DNA from: Kitasatospora acidiphila
GTDB taxonomy: Bacteria; Actinomycetota; Actinomycetes; Streptomycetales; Streptomycetaceae
Reading direction: 5' to 3'
Assembly: GCF_006636205.1 (NCBI RefSeq)
Contig: NZ_VIGB01000003.1
Location: 5,136,501-5,200,500 of the forward strand
Length of the DNA: 64,000 nucleotides
The notes beneath the pieces were generated by a model. That model was not told where the DNA came from. It worked only from the letters and a program-made list of their open reading frames with translations, and did not search any database. Position numbers and translations under genes: made by a program. Each line of letters opens with the position of its first letter. Position 1 is the stretch's first letter. Below are positions 60,935 through 64,000 of this stretch, one piece after another.

Positions 60935-61717
60935 CTACCCCTTGTGCACCAGCAGCACGAAGCTCCGGGCGAACGAGCCGCCGTCGGCCGGGCGGGGCCA
61001 GGGCAGCGCGGCGAGCGCGGCGGAGGCGGCGGGCGCGACCTCGCCGAGGATACGGACCTCGGCGGTCTCCTCGCCATGGGCGGAGCCGAAGAAGAGCTTG
61101 ATGCCGACCAGTCGGTCACGCGGCAGGCCGTCGGCCGTGAGCGCGGGGGCGAGGGCGGGGAGGAGCGCCTGCCCGGCGGTCCACGACTGGACGGCATCGT
61201 GCTGCGCTCCGACGCCGATCCCGGTGATGCCGCCGAGGATCGCATGCCAGCCCGGCAGGCCCTCGGGGTGCCCGGCGGGTCGGTGCGTCGCGAACCGGCC
61301 CTGCTGGTTGGCGAGTTCGAGCAGTGCGGCGCCCGTGGTGCCGAGCCAGGCGTCGATGGCGTTGCGGACCCGGGCCTCCGGCGTGGGGCCGTGGCCGGTG
61401 ACGCAGTCGGGTATCGCGGTCTCGTCCGGCTGTTGGACGTCGACGAGGTAGACCAGGTCCAGGTGGCCCGGGCCGCCGTGCTCGTCGGTGAGCGCGATCG
61501 CCGATCGGCCGGGCCCGAGCACCAGTTCGCCGTCCGAGCGCCAGGCAGTGCCCGAGACCGCAGTCAACTCCTCGGCCAGGATGGCGAGGACCGCAGGGGC
61601 GGGCAGCTCGGGCAGCTCGTCGGGGTCGGCGGGCGCGGGATCGGTCGCTGCCGGGCCGGTCGGTGCGCCGGGGGAGTTCGCGTCGGATGCCTTGGTGCGC
61701 CGGAAAGGCCAGATCAT
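60935..61717 (-). CDS. DUF6348-like hypothetical protein
   Basis: This 260-residue cytosolic protein opens MIWPFRRTKASDANSPG, has an Ala/Pro-rich linker and a globular domain with LAILAEELTAVSGTAWRSDG, HGPTPEARVRNAIDAWLGTT, GWHAILGGITGIGVG and RDRLVGIKLFFGSAHG. I associate this with the DUF6348 family. Function unknown. An inverted repeat GGGTAGCGAG (60877) / CTCGCTACCC (60931) spans its stop codon and may terminate transcription. Confidence 0.7.
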   Translation of the reverse strand: MIWPFRRTKASDANSPGAPTGPAATDPAPADPDELPELPAPAVLAILAEELTAVSGTAWRSDGELVLGPGRSAIALTDEHGGPGHLDLVYLVDVQQPDETAIPDCVTGHGPTPEARVRNAIDAWLGTTGAALLELANQQGRFATHRPAGHPEGLPGWHAILGGITGIGVGAQHDAVQSWTAGQALLPALAPALTADGLPRDRLVGIKLFFGSAHGEETAEVRILGEVAPAASAALAALPWPRPADGGSFARSFVLLVHKG

Positions 61718-61794
61718 GGCGGGTCACGGTATCACTCGCAACTGCCGTAGCCAGGGTTGACCTTGACCTAAGGGTCAGGCCTCACGTTGAAGGC

Positions 61795-61911
61795 ATGACG
61801 AACACGAACGCGAACGCGAAGCAGGCCGACCCGAACAGCACCTGGACCGGCATGGTGGCGGTGGAGGACACGGCGCTGGCCGCGGCGTCGATGTCGCGCA
61901 GGCAGTGTTGA
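61795..61911 (+). pseudogene. N-terminal remnant of an alpha/beta hydrolase
   Basis: A 38-codon frame starts at ATG 61795 and includes WTGMVAVEDTALAAASMSR. The stretch W-T-G-M-V-x-V-x-D-T-A-L-A is the usual N-terminus of a family of streptomycete alpha/beta hydrolases, which would continue with VTDTGG and the oxyanion strand. Here it stops at 61911 and runs into the sigma-factor upstream region, so only the first exon-sized piece remains, probably left by a deletion. Confidence 0.45.
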
Positions 61912-61953
61912 GTAGATGATCTTGATGTCGGCTTCCGCCGCTATGGTGGCGGC

Positions 61954-62940
61954 GTGTCTGTGACCATGGATCGTGACGACGTCGCCGAGCAGCTCGAACC
62001 GTACCGCCGGGAGCTGACGGCCTACTGCTACCGGATGCTCGGGTCCGCCTTCGAGGCTGAGGACGCCGTGCAGGAGACCATGGTGCGGGCGTGGTCCAAG
62101 TTCGAGGGGTTCCAAGGGCGTTCGGCGCTGCGGACCTGGCTGTACCGGATCGCCACCAACGTCTGCCTGGACATGGCCCCGGCCGCCCAGCGGCGGGCGC
62201 GGCCGATGGACCTGTCGTCGCCCTGCCCGGCGGCCGCGCCCGACCTGGCGCAGTTGGAGGAGAGCATCTGGGTGGGCCCGGTCCCGGATTCGCGGGTGCT
62301 CGCCGGGGATCCCGCCGAGGTGGCGGTGGGGCGGGAGACGATCCGGCTGGCCTTCGTCGCGGCGCTGCAGAAGCTGCCCGCCCGCCAGCGCGCGGTGCTG
62401 ATCCTGCGTGAGGTGCTGGCCTGGTCGGCGGCCGAGACCGCCGAGTTGCTGCAGACCTCCGTGGCGTCGGTGAACAGCGCCCTGCAGCGCGCCCGGGCCA
62501 CGCTCGCCGACAACGGCGGTGTGCCCGAGTCCGACACCTTCAAGCCGCTGGACGAGACGCAGCGGGCCCTGCTGGCGCGCTATGTCCGGGCGTTCGAGGC
62601 GTTCGACATCGAGGCGTTGAAGAGCCTGCTGCACGAGGACGCCGTGCTCAACATGCCGCCGTACCAGATGTGGGTGCAGGGCGTGGTGGAGCTGGGCGAG
62701 TGGTGGTTGGGCGCGGGCTGCGGCTGCCGGGGGTCGCGGATGATCCCCGTCGAGGCGAACGGCACGCCCGCCTTCGCCCAGTACCGCCCGGCCGAGGACG
62801 GCAACGGGTGGACGCCGTGGGGCATCACCCTGCTGGAGATCACCGACGGCCGGATCAGCACCATGACCAACCACATGGACACCGAGCGGCTGTTCCCGCT
62901 ATGGGGGCTCCCGATGCGGCTGACCAGCGCCGACGTCTGA
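61954..62940 (+). CDS. ECF sigma factor with SnoaL-like C-terminal domain
   Basis: A 328-residue extracytoplasmic-function sigma factor of the TIGR02960/SigX5-like type. Region 2: LTAYCYRMLGSAFEAEDAVQ, ETMVRAWSKFEGFQGRS, LRTWLYRIATNVCLD. Region 4: LPARQRAVLILREVLAWSAA, ETAELLQTSVASVNSALQRA. The C-terminal 110 residues are a SnoaL_2-like cone (ALLARYVRAFEAFDIEALKS, LLHEDAVLNMPPYQMWVQG), which in this class replaces the anti-sigma factor as an in-cis regulator. Start GTG 61954 or ATG 61966. No anti-sigma gene is adjacent. Confidence 0.92.
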   Translation: MSVTMDRDDVAEQLEPYRRELTAYCYRMLGSAFEAEDAVQETMVRAWSKFEGFQGRSALRTWLYRIATNVCLDMAPAAQRRARPMDLSSPCPAAAPDLAQLEESIWVGPVPDSRVLAGDPAEVAVGRETIRLAFVAALQKLPARQRAVLILREVLAWSAAETAELLQTSVASVNSALQRARATLADNGGVPESDTFKPLDETQRALLARYVRAFEAFDIEALKSLLHEDAVLNMPPYQMWVQGVVELGEWWLGAGCGCRGSRMIPVEANGTPAFAQYRPAEDGNGWTPWGITLLEITDGRISTMTNHMDTERLFPLWGLPMRLTSADV

Positions 62941-63270
62941 GCAGCCGAACGCCTCGCCCAGCCCGGTCAGTTCGAACGCCTCGGCCAGCCCGGTCAGTTC
63001 AAACGCCTCGGCCAGCCCGGTCAGTTCGAGCAGCAGACGCAGCCGCGGCGGTATGCCGGCCAGGACCAGCTCCCGGCCGGCCCGCCGCGCGGTCAGCCGC
63101 AGCCGGGCGAGGTGATCCAGGTCGGCCCGGGTGGGCCGCTCGACGGCGGACACCTCGCAGCGCACGACCACCGCGCTCGGGTGGTCCGCCAGCAGTGCGG
63201 CCAGCTGGTCGGTGAGGAACGGCCCGGCCCCGGGAGGGAGCGGGCCGACGGTGAACTCCACGGTCTCCAT
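62899..63270 (-). CDS. STAS-domain anti-sigma antagonist with triplicated segment
   Basis: This 123-residue single STAS domain (AVVVRCEVSAVERPTRADLD, HLARLRLTARRAGRELVLAG, IPPRLRLLLELTGLAEAF) lacks the usual DSS/DST phospho-site, reading V-E-R-P-T-R instead. The final helix segment ELTGLAEAF occurs three times in a row because of a 27-base tandem triplication (62947-63027), extending the C-terminus. It overlaps the sigma-factor gene tail by 42 bases on the opposite strand. Confidence 0.78.
   Translation of the reverse strand: METVEFTVGPLPPGAGPFLTDQLAALLADHPSAVVVRCEVSAVERPTRADLDHLARLRLTARRAGRELVLAGIPPRLRLLLELTGLAEAFELTGLAEAFELTGLGEAFGCSDVGAGQPHREPP
62947..63027. repeat. Three 27-bp tandem units inside the STAS gene
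   Basis: Units at 62947-62973, 62974-63000 and 63001-63027, each close to GAACGCCTCGGCCAGCCCGG followed by TCAGTTC. Only two substitutions separate them, so the expansion is recent. In frame, it adds nine residues per unit. Confidence 0.85.
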
Positions 63271-63422
63271 GCCAGGTGAGACCGCCGTGCGGGCCGGATT
63301 TCATCGGTCGGGCGGGCACCGGTCGCACCGGGCGGAGATTTTTTCTCCAGGAGCGATGAGTTTCACCAGGGCGCTCCGTCTGACCTTCTGAAGAGACCAG
63401 GACGTTCACTCGGGGGGATCGC

Positions 63423-64000
63423 ATGACCCAGACCATCACCACTCCGGCCGCCTTCGGCGCGGTGCGCCGCCCCGGCACCCGGGCCGGCGCGGTGCGCCGC
63501 CCCGGCACCCGGGCCCTGCTCGCGGCCGGCGGCGCAGCCGGCCCGCTGTTCCTGGGCGCCGGGGTGGTCCAGGGGTTCTGCCGCGACGGGTTCGACTTCA
63601 CCCGCAACGCGATCAGCCAGCTCAGCCTGGGTGACCTGGGCTGGATCCAGGTCACCAGCTTCCTGCTGACCGGCGCACTGATCATCGCCGGCGCCACCGG
63701 GCTCCGCCGGGCGCTGGACGGCGCGGTCGGGAGCCGCTGGGCGCCGCGCCTGGTCCGGGTGTTCGGCGGGTCCTTCCTCGTCGCGGCGGTCTTCAAGGCC
63801 GACCCGGGCGCCGGGTTCCCGGTCGGCACCCCCAACGCCCCGACCGCCGCCTCGCTCAGCTGGCACGGGGGCGTCCACATGCTCAGCGGCATGGTGGGCT
63901 ACCTCGCCCTGTGCGCGGCGTTCTTCGTGCTCGCCCGCCACTTCGCGGCCCGGGGAGAGCGCGGCTGGGCGTGGGCTTGCCGCCTGGTGCCGGTCGCCGT
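63423..64000 (+). CDS. DUF998 membrane protein, partial (3' end outside window)
   Basis: From ATG 63423 the frame is open to the window end (192 residues). The N-terminus has a perfectly duplicated decapeptide GAVRRPGTRA. A hydrophobic segment with LLAAGGAAGPLFLGAGVVQG, then GFDFTRNAISQLSLGDLGWI, QVTSFLLTGALIIAGATGLR and SWHGGVHMLSGMVGYLALCA are the standard DUF998 layout (6-7 helices, with N-x-I-S-x-L motif). Function unknown. Confidence 0.82.
   Translation, partial: MTQTITTPAAFGAVRRPGTRAGAVRRPGTRALLAAGGAAGPLFLGAGVVQGFCRDGFDFTRNAISQLSLGDLGWIQVTSFLLTGALIIAGATGLRRALDGAVGSRWAPRLVRVFGGSFLVAAVFKADPGAGFPVGTPNAPTAASLSWHGGVHMLSGMVGYLALCAAFFVLARHFAARGERGWAWACRLVPVA
63456..63515 (+). repeat. Perfect 30-bp tandem duplication in the DUF998 gene
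   Basis: Two identical 30-base units (63456-63485, 63486-63515), beginning GGCGCGGTGCGCC and ending CACCCGGGCC, in frame. Identity of the copies implies a recent slippage event. Confidence 0.85.

Overview
The window is a chromosomal segment of a high-GC actinomycete, most likely a member of the Streptomycetaceae (Streptomyces or Kitasatospora type). The evidence is the very high GC codon usage with many GTG and TTG starts, the radA-disA-mutY block, a family 2B encapsulin, a Trypco2/protease/NACHT/TPR pair, and many TetR, HxlR and XRE regulators next to the genes they probably control.

Positions 1-17553 are accessory DNA inserted at a tRNA-Thr(TGT) gene. A 44-bp direct repeat made of the 3' part of that tRNA occurs at 9424-9467 and 17510-17553. 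Island A (1-9467) is the end of a phage-like or integrative element: a replication-initiator-like protein, a RecE-like nuclease with a probable annealing partner, a DnaQ-like exonuclease, many small overlapping minus-strand genes, two divergent XRE regulators with shared TTCTAC operators, and a tyrosine integrase next to its attachment site. Island B (9468-17509) has no recombinase, so it looks like a cis-mobilizable passenger stacked on the same site. It carries an unfamiliar minus-strand cassette: a 47-residue peptide, a JmjC-type cupin, an aldo/keto reductase and an APH-fold kinase. Close by are an RsbW-like ATPase, an HTH-TPR regulator translationally coupled to a methyltransferase, and two membrane proteins.

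From 17554 onward the content is chromosomal. 17.8-30 kb: TetR with an MFS exporter and two operators, aquaporin, lipoprotein, an HTH/N6-methylase/specificity-like protein, a membrane protein coupled to a Ser/Thr kinase, LtrA and assorted enzymes. 29-38 kb: AraC with a GH35 beta-galactosidase, SDR, XRE, DNA methyltransferase repair protein, and the two-gene encapsulin operon (cNMP-binding shell plus polyprenyl synthase cargo). 38-50 kb: the conserved genome-maintenance block with a sigma-like/zinc-finger/BACON protein, radA, disA and mutY, then a TetR/MFS pair and an M23 peptidase. 50-64 kb: a PLP lyase, the Trypco2 + protease-NACHT-TPR pair, HxlR with a quinone-oxidoreductase-like enzyme, uracil permease, NmrA protein, L,D-transpeptidase, an ECF sigma factor with a SnoaL-like tail, a STAS protein and a partial DUF998 protein.

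Two cautions apply across the window. At least six genes become full-length if one base is restored, usually in a G or C run (near 4206, 6398, 13411, 23510, 28566, 47850); missed homopolymer bases are a simpler explanation than real mutation. Short degenerate tandem duplications also recur, often copying the sequence around a gene's stop codon.
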